Shown here: one piece after another, positions 27,413 to 35,084 of the stretch
How positions within the stretch are numbered: the stretch's first letter is position 1
Layout: every line of letters begins with the position of its first letter
Assembly (NCBI RefSeq): GCF_020809045.1
Contig: NZ_CP078079.1
Coordinates: 1,860,001 to 1,924,000, forward strand
Direction: 5' to 3'
DNA: 64,000 bases
Origin: Pseudarthrobacter sp. L1SW
GTDB taxonomy: Bacteria; Actinomycetota; Actinomycetes; Actinomycetales; Micrococcaceae
Notes under the pieces: generated by a model
What the model was told of the DNA's origin: nothing
Databases searched by the model: none
The model's input: the letters and a program-made list of their open reading frames with translations, nothing else
Made by a program: the position numbers and the translations under genes

Positions 27413-28351
27413 ATGCCTGACCGTTTGATGCTGCTGGACACTGCCTCGCTGTATTTCCGCGCCTTTTACGGACTGCCGGACACGATCCGCCGCGCGGACG
27501 GCACACCGGTCAACGCCGTTCGTGGCTTGCTGGACATGATTGCGCGGCTCACCACCGACTACCAGGCAACGCACCTTATCGCCTGCTGGGACGATGACTG
27601 GCGTCCGCAGTGGCGGGTTGACCTTCTCCCCAGCTATAAGGCCCACCGGGTGGCGGAGGCAGTCGCCGGTGCACCGGACGTCGAAGTGGTTCCGGATGCG
27701 CTGGAGGCACAGCTTCCGATGATCCGCCGGGCGCTTGAGCTCGCCGGCATCGCCATCGTAGGCGCGGCCGAGCATGAGGCCGACGACGTTGTGGGAACCT
27801 ACGCGAGCCACGCGGACCTTCCCGTTGATGTAGTGACCGGCGACCGCGACCTTTTCCAGGTGTGCGACAACGAACGGCAGGTCCGCGTGATCTACACCGC
27901 ACGCGGCATGAAGAACCTCGAAGTCATCACCGAAGAAGTGGTGGTGGCCAAGTACCGGGTGCTGCCCCAGCAGTACGCCGACTACGCCACACTGCGCGGC
28001 GACGCCTCGGACGGGCTGCCCGGCGTCGCGGGAATCGGTGAGAAGACCGCGGCGTCGCTGCTGCTCAAGCACGGCACCCTGGAACGGCTGCTTGAGGCGG
28101 CCGGGGACTCCGGCAGCGGCGTGTCTGCACCGGTGCGGGCCAAGTTGGCCGCCGCTGCCGGCTACCTCTCGGTGGCCCCCGCCGTCGTCAGGCTTGTGCG
28201 CGACCTGGACCTGCCCAGCCCCGAGGAGGCGGGTGCCAAGCTAAGTCCCGTTGCGGGGGAACCGCGCGCCGAGCTTGAGCGGCTCGCCACCGAGTGGAAC
28301 CTGGGCGGCTCGGTACGGCGGCTTTTCGCGGCGCTCGACCTGCGGCAGTAG
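27413..28351 (+). CDS. 5'-3' exonuclease (PolA N-terminal-like, stand-alone FEN)
   Basis: 312 residues, matching the exonuclease half of DNA polymerase I. It shows LLDTASLYFRAF (first acidic ligand), CWDDDWRPQWR, HEADDVVGTYA, TGDRDLFQVCD and the helix-hairpin-helix GVAGIGEKTAASLL near 205-220. These residues form the two-metal site of FEN-family flap endonucleases, so the enzyme should process 5' flaps or primers. A second such domain is in the PolA gene at 42.5 kb, making this a paralogue rather than the main one. It may act as a back-up for RNA-primer or repair flaps. Confidence 0.92.
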   Translation: MPDRLMLLDTASLYFRAFYGLPDTIRRADGTPVNAVRGLLDMIARLTTDYQATHLIACWDDDWRPQWRVDLLPSYKAHRVAEAVAGAPDVEVVPDALEAQLPMIRRALELAGIAIVGAAEHEADDVVGTYASHADLPVDVVTGDRDLFQVCDNERQVRVIYTARGMKNLEVITEEVVVAKYRVLPQQYADYATLRGDASDGLPGVAGIGEKTAASLLLKHGTLERLLEAAGDSGSGVSAPVRAKLAAAAGYLSVAPAVVRLVRDLDLPSPEEAGAKLSPVAGEPRAELERLATEWNLGGSVRRLFAALDLRQ

Positions 28352-28409
28352 GGGAGCTCCGCTACGTCCATGTTGGCTGCGACCGGCTGACTCCATGGCA
28401 CAAGGAAAA

Positions 28410-28441
28410 GCTGCCGCGACGCCCTACGGCGAAGCGGCAGC
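28410..28441. terminator. Hairpin between convergent genes
   Basis: GCTGCCGC (28410-28417) pairs with GCGGCAGC (28434-28441), and an inner CGCC/GGCG stem closes a CTAC loop. It lies between the exonuclease gene (ending 28351) and the CBS gene (ending 28469). There is no T tract, so it may stop both transcripts through structure alone. Confidence 0.4.
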
Positions 28442-28468
28442 CCTCCGCGTGGTTTCCCTGGTGGCGGA

Positions 28469-28882
28469 TCAGTACGAAATGAATGCAACGAGTTCGCCCA
28501 CCCGGTCCTCCGGATAATTCCGGGCAATGTCCGCCTGGCTGAGGACGCCCACCAGGTTGTGCCCGTCAATGACCGGAAGCCGACGGACCTGGTGGTCCTG
28601 CATTGTCCGGATCGCTTCCTCAATGGAATCGTCCGCACCGATCGTCACGGGTTTGCCTTCGCCGAATTCTCCGGCCGTGGCAGTGCGGGGATCCCCGCCC
28701 TCGGCCAGGCACTTAACCACGATGTCTCGGTCAGTCAGCATGCCCTTCAGGCGGTTGTCCTCTCCGCAGATCGGAAGGGATCCGACGTCGAGTTCCTTCA
28801 TCTTGCGCGCAGCTGCTTCCAGGGTCTCCTTCTCCCCGATGCATTCAGCGCCCCCGGTCATGATTTCCCGTGCCGTTGCCAT
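28469..28882 (-). CDS. CBS-domain protein
   Basis: 137 residues comprising two CBS motifs, about 5-60 (REIMTGGAECIGEKETLEAA, GMLTDRDIVVK) and 75-130 (PVTIGADDSIEEAIRTMQDH, GVLSQADIARN). Tandem CBS pairs bind adenine nucleotides and sense energy status; free-standing ones occur among stress proteins of Arthrobacter and relatives. The ATG at 28882 has a perfect AAGGAG 6 bases before it. Directly upstream of that site is an 11-copy pentanucleotide repeat (28901-28955), so a spacing-based control of expression is possible. Translation through the repeat from a far upstream start is also open in frame. Confidence 0.92.
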   Translation of the reverse strand: MATAREIMTGGAECIGEKETLEAAARKMKELDVGSLPICGEDNRLKGMLTDRDIVVKCLAEGGDPRTATAGEFGEGKPVTIGADDSIEEAIRTMQDHQVRRLPVIDGHNLVGVLSQADIARNYPEDRVGELVAFISY

Positions 28883-28900
28883 GATCGTCTCCTTCGTCTG

Positions 28901-28955
28901 TGCTGTGCTGTGCTGTGCTGTGCTGTGCTGTGCTGTGCTGTGCTGTGCTGTGCTG
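28901..28955. repeat. (TGCTG)11 microsatellite in the CBS-gene leader
   Basis: Eleven perfect tandem copies of TGCTG (minus strand CAGCA) run from 28901 to 28955, preceded by a partial unit and followed by degenerate copies to about 29005. The array ends 6 bases before the ribosome binding site (28889-28894) of the CBS-domain gene. Pentamers slip in steps that are not multiples of three, so copy-number changes would alter spacing or frame. Confidence 0.95.
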
Positions 28956-29251
28956 AGTTGAGCTTGTGCTCTGTCGTGTTGTGCTCTGTTTCGCTGTGCC
29001 GTGGCAAGCCCGCTGCCGGATCTGGGGAGGCCGCCGGGCGGCCCCTCCGAAGGGTGATCTGATAGAAAAATGCTAAGCCTACTGATTATTCGTGTCCAGA
29101 GCGGCGAACTCCCGATTGCCCCCACGGCACCCCCTAAAGCCACCCCCCTTCCGGCGCCTCCCGCTTGCGCCGCCCCAGTGGGGTAGTAAGCTTGCTGACC
29201 ATTACTAGTAAGCTTGCTGATTAATCAGATAAGTGGGAGCAGGTCGAACAC
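28956..29251. promoter_or_regulatory. Divergent region with three copies of a palindromic element
   Basis: The element TAGTAAGCTTGCTGA is present at 29184-29198 and again at 29206-29220 (22 bases apart, two helical turns), and a third, weaker copy TGCTAAGCCTACTGA is at 29071-29085. The core AGyAAGCTTrCT is nearly self-complementary. It sits between the leftward CBS gene and the rightward membrane protein gene at 29252. A regulator binding as dimers on the same face of the helix would explain the spacing. Confidence 0.6.
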
Positions 29252-29611
29252 ATGAGTGCAGTTATTGGTGCCATCTGGTCCCTGGTGGCCGCTGCTGGAG
29301 CCGCGCTGGCGGTCAGTGCGCCTTTCGGAGCTGCAGGCCATGGTGGCCAGTACCTCGCCGGTCACGTGCTCCTGGGCGTCGGACTTGGCCAGCTGCTCGC
29401 CGCAGTACTTCGCGTGGCCGCGCGCCGGGTCCTCAGGAAAGCCCCCCAGGCAACCCAAGTATCCCTTGCAGCCCTTCCGGAACCGGCAGTCGCGGCGGCA
29501 CGGCCAGTACCAGAGGCGATACCTGCAACAGCCATCGAATCCACTGCCGTGACGGTCCTGCGTCCCCGGCCGGCCGCCGTCATGCCTCTGCGGGGCAGGC
29601 ATGCCGCCTGA
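29252..29611 (+). CDS. Small membrane protein of unknown function
   Basis: 119 residues. Two hydrophobic stretches at about 3-24 (VIGAIWSLVAAAGAALAV) and 33-56 (YLAGHVLLGVGLGQLLAAVL) are followed by a basic segment (RVAARRVLRK) and a Pro/Ala-rich tail. No known family. The proposed operators at 29184-29220 lie just before the start. Its 3' end overlaps the next gene by 11 bases, so translation is coupled. Confidence 0.6.
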   Translation: MSAVIGAIWSLVAAAGAALAVSAPFGAAGHGGQYLAGHVLLGVGLGQLLAAVLRVAARRVLRKAPQATQVSLAALPEPAVAAARPVPEAIPATAIESTAVTVLRPRPAAVMPLRGRHAA

Positions 29612-30176
29612 GGTTACAGAGCCGCAGCCTGCGGAGGGGGGACTCCCGGGACTCCGGCGGCGGAGCGTTTGGGCCGGATTGGCCACAGTTCTCGCAGCCG
29701 CCGCCGTGGCAGCGGGAGCCCACCTCGGTTCCCCGGCTTTCCGCGGTCCTGACTCGGACCCGGCCACCCTCCAAGGCTTCCAGATCCGCGTGCTCAACGT
29801 GACCCAGGCCGCCGCAGAGAACCGGCTGGACGGCGCCCTCGCCGCCTTGGATGCGCTCGAACAGGACCTGGACGCTGCCGCCGGCGGGGGCATGGTTTCA
29901 GTGTCCCGGTATCGCGGCATCGAAGCTGCATTGTCAGCGGTCCGGGCGGACATCACCCGCACCATCGAAGCCCAGGCCGCTGCCGCAGCCAGGGCAGCGG
30001 CTGCCGCAGCAGAACCCCCCACCACGGAGGCCGCAGCCACCCAGCCGCAGCCCGTACAGCCCCAACCGGAAACGACCGCCGTCATCCCGGCTCCGGAACC
30101 TGCATCCCAGGGGCCTGAACTTCCGGACGCTGCCAAGGAAGCCAAAGGCAAGGGCAAGGGTGCTGGCAAGCCCTGA
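29601..30176 (+). CDS. Membrane-anchored protein with helical and Ala/Pro/Gln-rich C-terminal region
   Basis: 191 residues with a hydrophobic anchor at about 22-45 (VWAGLATVLAAAAVAAGAHL). The soluble part has a helical region (LNVTQAAAENRLDGALAALD, then AALSAVRADITRTIEAQAAA), then a Pro/Gln-rich stretch and a Lys/Gly tail (KGKGKGAGKP). The basic tail may contact nucleic acid or the cell wall. It starts inside the end of the preceding gene. Function unknown. Confidence 0.6.
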   Translation: MPPEVTEPQPAEGGLPGLRRRSVWAGLATVLAAAAVAAGAHLGSPAFRGPDSDPATLQGFQIRVLNVTQAAAENRLDGALAALDALEQDLDAAAGGGMVSVSRYRGIEAALSAVRADITRTIEAQAAAAARAAAAAAEPPTTEAAATQPQPVQPQPETTAVIPAPEPASQGPELPDAAKEAKGKGKGAGKP

Positions 30177-30192
30177 TTCCAGTGTCCTGCAG

Positions 30193-30244
30193 CATTGTCC
30201 CGGCCACGTCGGACTTCAACATTGTCCCGGCCACTTCGGACTTC
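30193..30244. repeat. 25-bp tandem direct repeat upstream of hrpB
   Basis: CATTGTCCCGGCCACnTCGGACTTC occurs at 30193-30217 and 30220-30244, identical except for one base (G or T). The unit period is 27 bases. It resembles the kind of short repeated sequence found at ends of IS481/IS3-type elements, but no transposase gene is nearby. It may be a remnant of an insertion sequence. Confidence 0.7.
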
Positions 30245-30260
30245 CGGGCAAAATGGAGGG

Positions 30261-32897
30261 ATGACTTCTCCGAGCGGCCGGAAGGCGCCGCCAGCCGGCA
30301 TCGCCTTCAACCTCGCGGCCATCGGTGCCGGACTTCCCTTCGCTGACTCACTCGCGGCCTTGGCTGACGCCCTGGACTGCACGGGAGGGACTGCAGTAGT
30401 GCAGGCACCGCCCGGAACAGGCAAGACCACCCTGGTTCCGCCACTCCTCGCAAACCACCTGTCGGCCGGCACCACCCGGCCGGGCCGGGTGGTGGTCACG
30501 CAGCCGCGCCGCGTCGCGGCCCGGGCCGCAGCCCGCCGGCTTGCCGCCCTGGACGGCAGCCGGTTGGGCAGCCGGGTAGGCTACACCGTCCGCGGGGAAC
30601 GCCAGGCAGGACCTGAAACCCTGATCGAGTTCGTCACCCCCGGCATCCTGCTGCGCCGCCTGCTGGCCGCTCCGGACCTTCCCAGGGCACGCGCGGTGGT
30701 CCTGGACGAGGTCCACGAACGGGGGCTGGAAACCGATCTGCTCTTCGGCATGTTCGCTGAAGTCCGCCAGCTGCGCGGGGACCTGGCCGTCGTCGCAATG
30801 TCCGCAACCCTCGACGCTCCCAGGTTTGCTGCCCTCCTGGGAGACCACGACGGCGGCGGGCCGGCCCCGGTCATCGACTGCCCCTCCGTGCTCCATTCCC
30901 TGGACATCAAGTGGCGGCCGGCACCCGTGCCGCGGCTGGACGGCAGGGGAGTGACCCCCGCGTTCCTTGAATTCGTGGCGGGGACGGCCGCCGAAGCACA
31001 CCGGGGTGCGCTGGCAGCAAACGCCGCCACCGATGCCCTCGTCTTCCTCCCCGGAGCCAGGGAAGTTTCCCAGGCGGCGGCACGGCTCCGCAGCCTGCTG
31101 GGCCACGGGATTGACGTGCTGGAACTCCACGGCCAGGCAGGGGCAGCCGAACAGGACCGCGCGGTGTCCGGCCGCCAGCCCGGCGACAATCCCAGGATCA
31201 TTGTCTCCACAGACCTTGCCGAGTCCTCGCTGACCGTCCCCGGCGTCCGGCTGGTGGTTGATTCGGGGCTTGCCCGTGAGCCGCGGCGTGACGCCGGCCG
31301 GGGGATGAACGGGCTGGTCACGGTCTCGTGTTCCCGCGCCTCGGCGGACCAGCGTGCAGGGCGGGCCGCCCGCCAGGGGCCCGGCACCGTTGTGCGCTGC
31401 TACAGCCAGCAGGCCTTTGGCGCAGCCCCGGCGCACGTGACCCCGGAAATCAATGTGGCGGACCTGACGGGTCCGGCCCTGTTGATGGCGTGCTGGGGCT
31501 CCCCGCGGGGGAAGGGCCTCCCGTTGCCTGATGCGCCGCCGGAGCAGGCCATGGATGATGCGATGGAAGTCCTGCAGGAACTCGGGGCCGTGTCCGGCAA
31601 TGGCCAGGCCACCGCCGCGGGCAGGACGCTTTCCGGCATTCCCGCAGATCCGCGGCTGGGCCGTGCCCTGCTCGACGGCGCGGCGGCCGCCGGTTACAGG
31701 GCGGCGGCCGAGGTGGTGGCCGCGGTGGCAGGTGACGCCCGTGCGCCGGGCGCAGACCTGGTGCGGCTCATGTCCCAACTGCGCGCTGACAGCGGACCGG
31801 CCGGGCGGCGCTGGGCAGAGGAAAGCCGTCGCCTCCAGGCTCTGGCTGAGCACGCAGGCCCGCTGTCCGAGGCTCCCGCCCTTCCTGCCCTCACTGGCGG
31901 CACTGAAGTGGTGGGCGCCGTCGTCGCCCTCGCTTTTCCCGACAGGGTGGCACGGAGGGTTCCCGGCGACGGGCCGGAGCGCTACCTGCTGTCATCCGGG
32001 ACCCGGGCAGGGCTGCCGGCCGGCAGCAGCCTGGCCGGGCACGAATGGCTGGCCGTTGCGGAGGTGATCCGGGCCGAAGGCAGGGACTCAGCCGGCACCG
32101 GGGCCGTCATCCGCGCCGCGGCTCCGCTCTCCGCGGGCCTTGCCGAGGCCGCCGCGTTCCACCTTCTGGCCGAAGCCGTCGAGGCGACGTTCACGCAGGG
32201 CCGCGTCACCGCCCGCAAGGTGCGGCGATTGGGCGCCATCAGTCTCGCGTCCACCCCCGTCCGTCCCTCGCCCGCGGAGGGCAGGGCGGCGGTGGCAGCA
32301 GTGCTTCAAAAGGAAGGCCTTGCGGTCCTCAAATGGTCGACGCCGGCAGCCGCCTTGCGCTGCCGGCTCGCCTTCCTGCACCGCGAGCTGGGCAGGCCCT
32401 GGCCGGACGTCTCCGAGGCAGGGCTCCTTGCCCGGCTGCAGGACTGGCTCGGACCAGAGCTTGAGGCGCTGGCAGGGGGTGCGGACGCCGACAGCGTGGA
32501 CCTCACCGAGCCTCTCCGGCGGCTGCTTCCCTGGCCAGAGGCGGCCCGGATGGACGAGCTCGCACCGGAATGGCTGGCCGTACCCAGCGGCTCCAGGGTG
32601 CCGATCGGGTATCCGGAACCCTCATCGGGGACGGAGCGTCCGGTGGTTGCCGTCAAACTCCAGGAATGCTTTGGGCTGGCAGAGACTCCCCGCCTGGTCC
32701 ATGGCCGGGTGCCGGTCCTGTTCCACCTGTTGTCCCCGGCCCGGCGGCCCCTTGCCGTCACCGACGACCTGACATCCTTCTGGTCCGGACCATACGCCCA
32801 GGTGCACGCCGAGATGAGGGGCCGCTATCCCAAGCATCCCTGGCCAGAAGATCCTTGGACCGCGCCGGCCACCGCACGGACCAAGCCGCGGAAGTAG
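30261..32897 (+). CDS. hrpB: ATP-dependent RNA helicase HrpB
   Basis: 878 residues of a DEAH-box helicase. Walker A APPGTGKTT is at 49-57, the ITQPRR-like TQPRRVAAR at 79-87, and motif II is DEVH at 148-151 (LDEVHERG). SAT (AMSATLD) and RAGRAARQGPG (motif VI) follow. The C-terminal third has the HrpB-specific domain and KHPWPEDPW near the end, normally found in HrpB at the extreme C terminus. The ATG at 30261 is preceded by GGAGGG; a longer start at 30195 would include the 25-bp repeats. HrpB is thought to work on RNA structures; its physiological role in bacteria is not clear. Confidence 0.95.
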   Translation: MTSPSGRKAPPAGIAFNLAAIGAGLPFADSLAALADALDCTGGTAVVQAPPGTGKTTLVPPLLANHLSAGTTRPGRVVVTQPRRVAARAAARRLAALDGSRLGSRVGYTVRGERQAGPETLIEFVTPGILLRRLLAAPDLPRARAVVLDEVHERGLETDLLFGMFAEVRQLRGDLAVVAMSATLDAPRFAALLGDHDGGGPAPVIDCPSVLHSLDIKWRPAPVPRLDGRGVTPAFLEFVAGTAAEAHRGALAANAATDALVFLPGAREVSQAAARLRSLLGHGIDVLELHGQAGAAEQDRAVSGRQPGDNPRIIVSTDLAESSLTVPGVRLVVDSGLAREPRRDAGRGMNGLVTVSCSRASADQRAGRAARQGPGTVVRCYSQQAFGAAPAHVTPEINVADLTGPALLMACWGSPRGKGLPLPDAPPEQAMDDAMEVLQELGAVSGNGQATAAGRTLSGIPADPRLGRALLDGAAAAGYRAAAEVVAAVAGDARAPGADLVRLMSQLRADSGPAGRRWAEESRRLQALAEHAGPLSEAPALPALTGGTEVVGAVVALAFPDRVARRVPGDGPERYLLSSGTRAGLPAGSSLAGHEWLAVAEVIRAEGRDSAGTGAVIRAAAPLSAGLAEAAAFHLLAEAVEATFTQGRVTARKVRRLGAISLASTPVRPSPAEGRAAVAAVLQKEGLAVLKWSTPAAALRCRLAFLHRELGRPWPDVSEAGLLARLQDWLGPELEALAGGADADSVDLTEPLRRLLPWPEAARMDELAPEWLAVPSGSRVPIGYPEPSSGTERPVVAVKLQECFGLAETPRLVHGRVPVLFHLLSPARRPLAVTDDLTSFWSGPYAQVHAEMRGRYPKHPWPEDPWTAPATARTKPRK

Positions 32898-33050
32898 CTG
32901 CCCACCGCGTTCGCCTCCCATGGCTTTGGGAGCCGCGTGAGATCTCCGATACACACCCGTTACTTACCGTCGACGCGCTGAAACATGCACCGCATAGGCT
33001 CGTTTCCACTTGGACAGCGGTGTCCTCATAGGACACGGAAGGACGTAAAG
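32898..33050. other. Intergenic stretch
   Basis: About 150 bases after hrpB and before a small gene. A TTACTT(A) segment at 32960 and no strong hairpin are the only features seen; nothing is assigned. Confidence 0.3.
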
Positions 33051-33203
33051 ATGTTTCTCTTCAACAGCCTTAACCTCTTGCTCGACGGCCGGCGCAGTGA
33101 TGACAGCCGTTCACACGGCGGCGGCAGCGGACACACCGAATTCCCCGAAGGCCAGCTCAGTTCTGCAGCCTGGGAGGGCTGGTGGCACGAGGAAGCCGCC
33201 TGA
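33051..33203 (+). CDS. Small protein of unknown function (50 residues)
   Basis: MFLFNSLNLLLDGRRSDD at the start, a Gly/Ser/His-rich centre, then a Trp/Glu tail (AAWEGWWHEEAA). A ribosome binding site (GGAAGGACG) lies 7 bases upstream, which is the main argument for a real gene. The N terminus is hydrophobic but not a clear signal peptide. No family recognised. It may be regulated with stress genes, as many small Arthrobacter proteins are; this is inference. Confidence 0.45.
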   Translation: MFLFNSLNLLLDGRRSDDSRSHGGGSGHTEFPEGQLSSAAWEGWWHEEAA

Positions 33204-33262
33204 GAGCAGGGCATCGCCCAGGGCCAGCCTTTGGGAGGGCCAGGATGAGTTGCCGCTCCGGA

Positions 33263-33928
33263 TCAGCTGGAGGTGCGGATGAAGCCAGCCACGGGCTCCG
33301 CCAGGGATGCGCCCACTTCCGCGGCCGAACGCTTGGCGCCGGCTACCGCAAACGAATGGTCGCCGCCCTCCACCCACTGCAGGACTGCTGACGGTCCGAT
33401 CCGCCGCACCACGTCCTCAAGGATTCCGGGGGTGGCGAAGGTATCCCGGCTGCCCTGCAGGAAGAGCATGGGTGACGTGATGCCATACAGGTGTTCGTCC
33501 CGCACTTTGTCCGGCTTTCCCGGCGGATGGAGGGGGTACCCCAGGTAGACCAGTCCTGCGGCTTCCATCCCCTCCGCCACGGCCATCGAGGCCATCCGAC
33601 CGCCGAAGGACTTGCCCGCCGCCCACGGGGTGCCGGTGTCGCCGTGTTCCGCCGCCGCCCCCATGGCTGCCCGCCAGGTTGCGATGGCCACCGGTGGGCG
33701 GTCCGGGAACTTCCTGCCGGCTTCCCGGTAGGGGAAGTTGAAGCGGAGGGTTGCCAGGCCCAGGGAGTTCAGTGCGTCCGTGAATCCGCGCAGGAAGGGA
33801 TGCTCCATGCCTGCGCCGGCACCGTGGGCCACCACCACCGTGGCGGACGGGCTTTCGGGGCGGGCGTAGGCACCGGAGACCATAACTTCACCCACCGGGA
33901 TGCGGAGGTCGGTTTCAGAAGCTGACAT
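33263..33928 (-). CDS. Alpha/beta hydrolase of the KANL3/Tex30 (dienelactone-hydrolase-like) family
   Basis: 221 residues. VVAHGAGAGMEHPFLRGF near 33-50 matches the HGAG(A/G) oxyanion loop of the Tex30-like family, and the nucleophile motif is GKSFGGRMAS near 105 (Ser107). The acid and base are likely Asp in LFLQGSRDTFATP and His in EGGDHSF. Substrate unknown. The gene is divergent from the LigD-like gene by 68 bases. Confidence 0.85.
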   Translation of the reverse strand: MSASETDLRIPVGEVMVSGAYARPESPSATVVVAHGAGAGMEHPFLRGFTDALNSLGLATLRFNFPYREAGRKFPDRPPVAIATWRAAMGAAAEHGDTGTPWAAGKSFGGRMASMAVAEGMEAAGLVYLGYPLHPPGKPDKVRDEHLYGITSPMLFLQGSRDTFATPGILEDVVRRIGPSAVLQWVEGGDHSFAVAGAKRSAAEVGASLAEPVAGFIRTSS

Positions 33929-33996
33929 GCGTCCATCATGCCGGACGGGCCGCCCAAATCTGCCGGCCTCCTGTGGCAGGGGTGTACGTTGTCCCC

Positions 33997-35019
33997 ATGG
34001 CGAGCGAACAGACCACCCTCACAGTCCAGGGTCCGAACGGTGAGCGCGAAATGCGCATCTCCAGCCCCAGCAGGGTCATTTGGCCAGAGCCGGGGATCAC
34101 CAAACTCGACCTGGCGCGGTACATCTGCGATGTTGGGGAAGCGTTCATCGCGGCCAACGGCGGCAGGCCCGTTGCCCTGCAGCGGTTCTCGGGCACCATC
34201 GACGGCGAGATGTTCTTCTCCAAGAACCCGCCGAAGGGCGCGCCGGAGTTCGTCCGGTCCACCAAGGTAGTTTTCCCCAGCGCGCGCTCCCATCCCATGC
34301 TCATCCTGGACGAACCCGCGGCCGCCGTCTGGGCGGTGCAGATGAACACCATCGTTTTCCACCCTTGGCCTTCCCGGGCAGACAACACTGACAACCCCGA
34401 CCAGCTGCGCATCGACCTCGACCCCCAGCCGGGAACTGATTTCGACGACGCCATCCCTGCCGCGATCGCGTTGAAGGAGGTCCTGGCTGAGGCTGGCCTT
34501 GACTGCTTCATCAAGACCTCGGGAAACCGCGGGCTGCATGTCTACGCGCCCGTAGAGCCCACCCGGGAATTCCTTGACGTCCGGCACGCTGTCATAGCGG
34601 CGGCGCGCGAACTGGAGCGCCGGATGCCGGATAAGGTCACCACCGCCTGGTGGAAGGAAGAACGGGGCGAGCGCGTATTCGTGGACTTCAACCAGGCCAA
34701 CCGGGACCGCACCATCGCCGGCGCTTACAGCCCGCGGCCGCTGCCGCACGCCCCGGTGTCCTGCCCCATCGCCTGGGATGAACTGGCCGGCGTGGATCCC
34801 AAGGACTTCACCATCCTCACCGTCCCGGACCGGCTCAAGACGATCGGCGACCCGTGGGCGGACATGGGCAGGAACCCCGGAACCATCGACACGCTGCTCG
34901 GGTGGTGGGAGCGGGACCTCAAGGCCGGGCTGGGCGAGCTTCCCTTTCCGCCGGACTACCCAAAGATGCCGGGCGAGCCACCCAGGGTCCAGCCAAGCCG
35001 GGCGCGGAAGCAGGAGTAG
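33997..35019 (+). CDS. LigD-type primase-polymerase domain protein (stand-alone, NHEJ-like)
   Basis: 340 residues equal to the polymerase domain of LigD, an AEP-superfamily enzyme. The catalytic acidic motif RIDLDPQPG (Asp140, Asp142) and SGNRGLHVYAPVEP (His) are present, as are WPEPGITKLDLARY at the N terminus, HPMLI..., and FVDFNQANRDRTIAGAYSPR near 240. The protein ends without a ligase or nuclease domain, and no Ku gene is next to it, so it is probably one of the separated Pol-like paralogues. ATG at 33997 is used because the more upstream GTG (33973) adds only eight residues and no family similarity. It may serve in end joining or gap filling. Confidence 0.9.
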   Translation: MASEQTTLTVQGPNGEREMRISSPSRVIWPEPGITKLDLARYICDVGEAFIAANGGRPVALQRFSGTIDGEMFFSKNPPKGAPEFVRSTKVVFPSARSHPMLILDEPAAAVWAVQMNTIVFHPWPSRADNTDNPDQLRIDLDPQPGTDFDDAIPAAIALKEVLAEAGLDCFIKTSGNRGLHVYAPVEPTREFLDVRHAVIAAARELERRMPDKVTTAWWKEERGERVFVDFNQANRDRTIAGAYSPRPLPHAPVSCPIAWDELAGVDPKDFTILTVPDRLKTIGDPWADMGRNPGTIDTLLGWWERDLKAGLGELPFPPDYPKMPGEPPRVQPSRARKQE

Positions 35020-35084
35020 CCGAAAAACGGAAGGCAAGGGCCGCCGTCGCCAGCAGCCCTTATCCCAATAGCTCCTTGCGGCAG

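Noticed and set aside
28901..29005. Coding use of the TGCTG repeat as a Cys/Ala/Val-rich protein on the plus strand
   Set aside because: The plus-strand frame has no ribosome binding site and no family similarity; the repeat lies in the leader of the CBS gene on the other strand.
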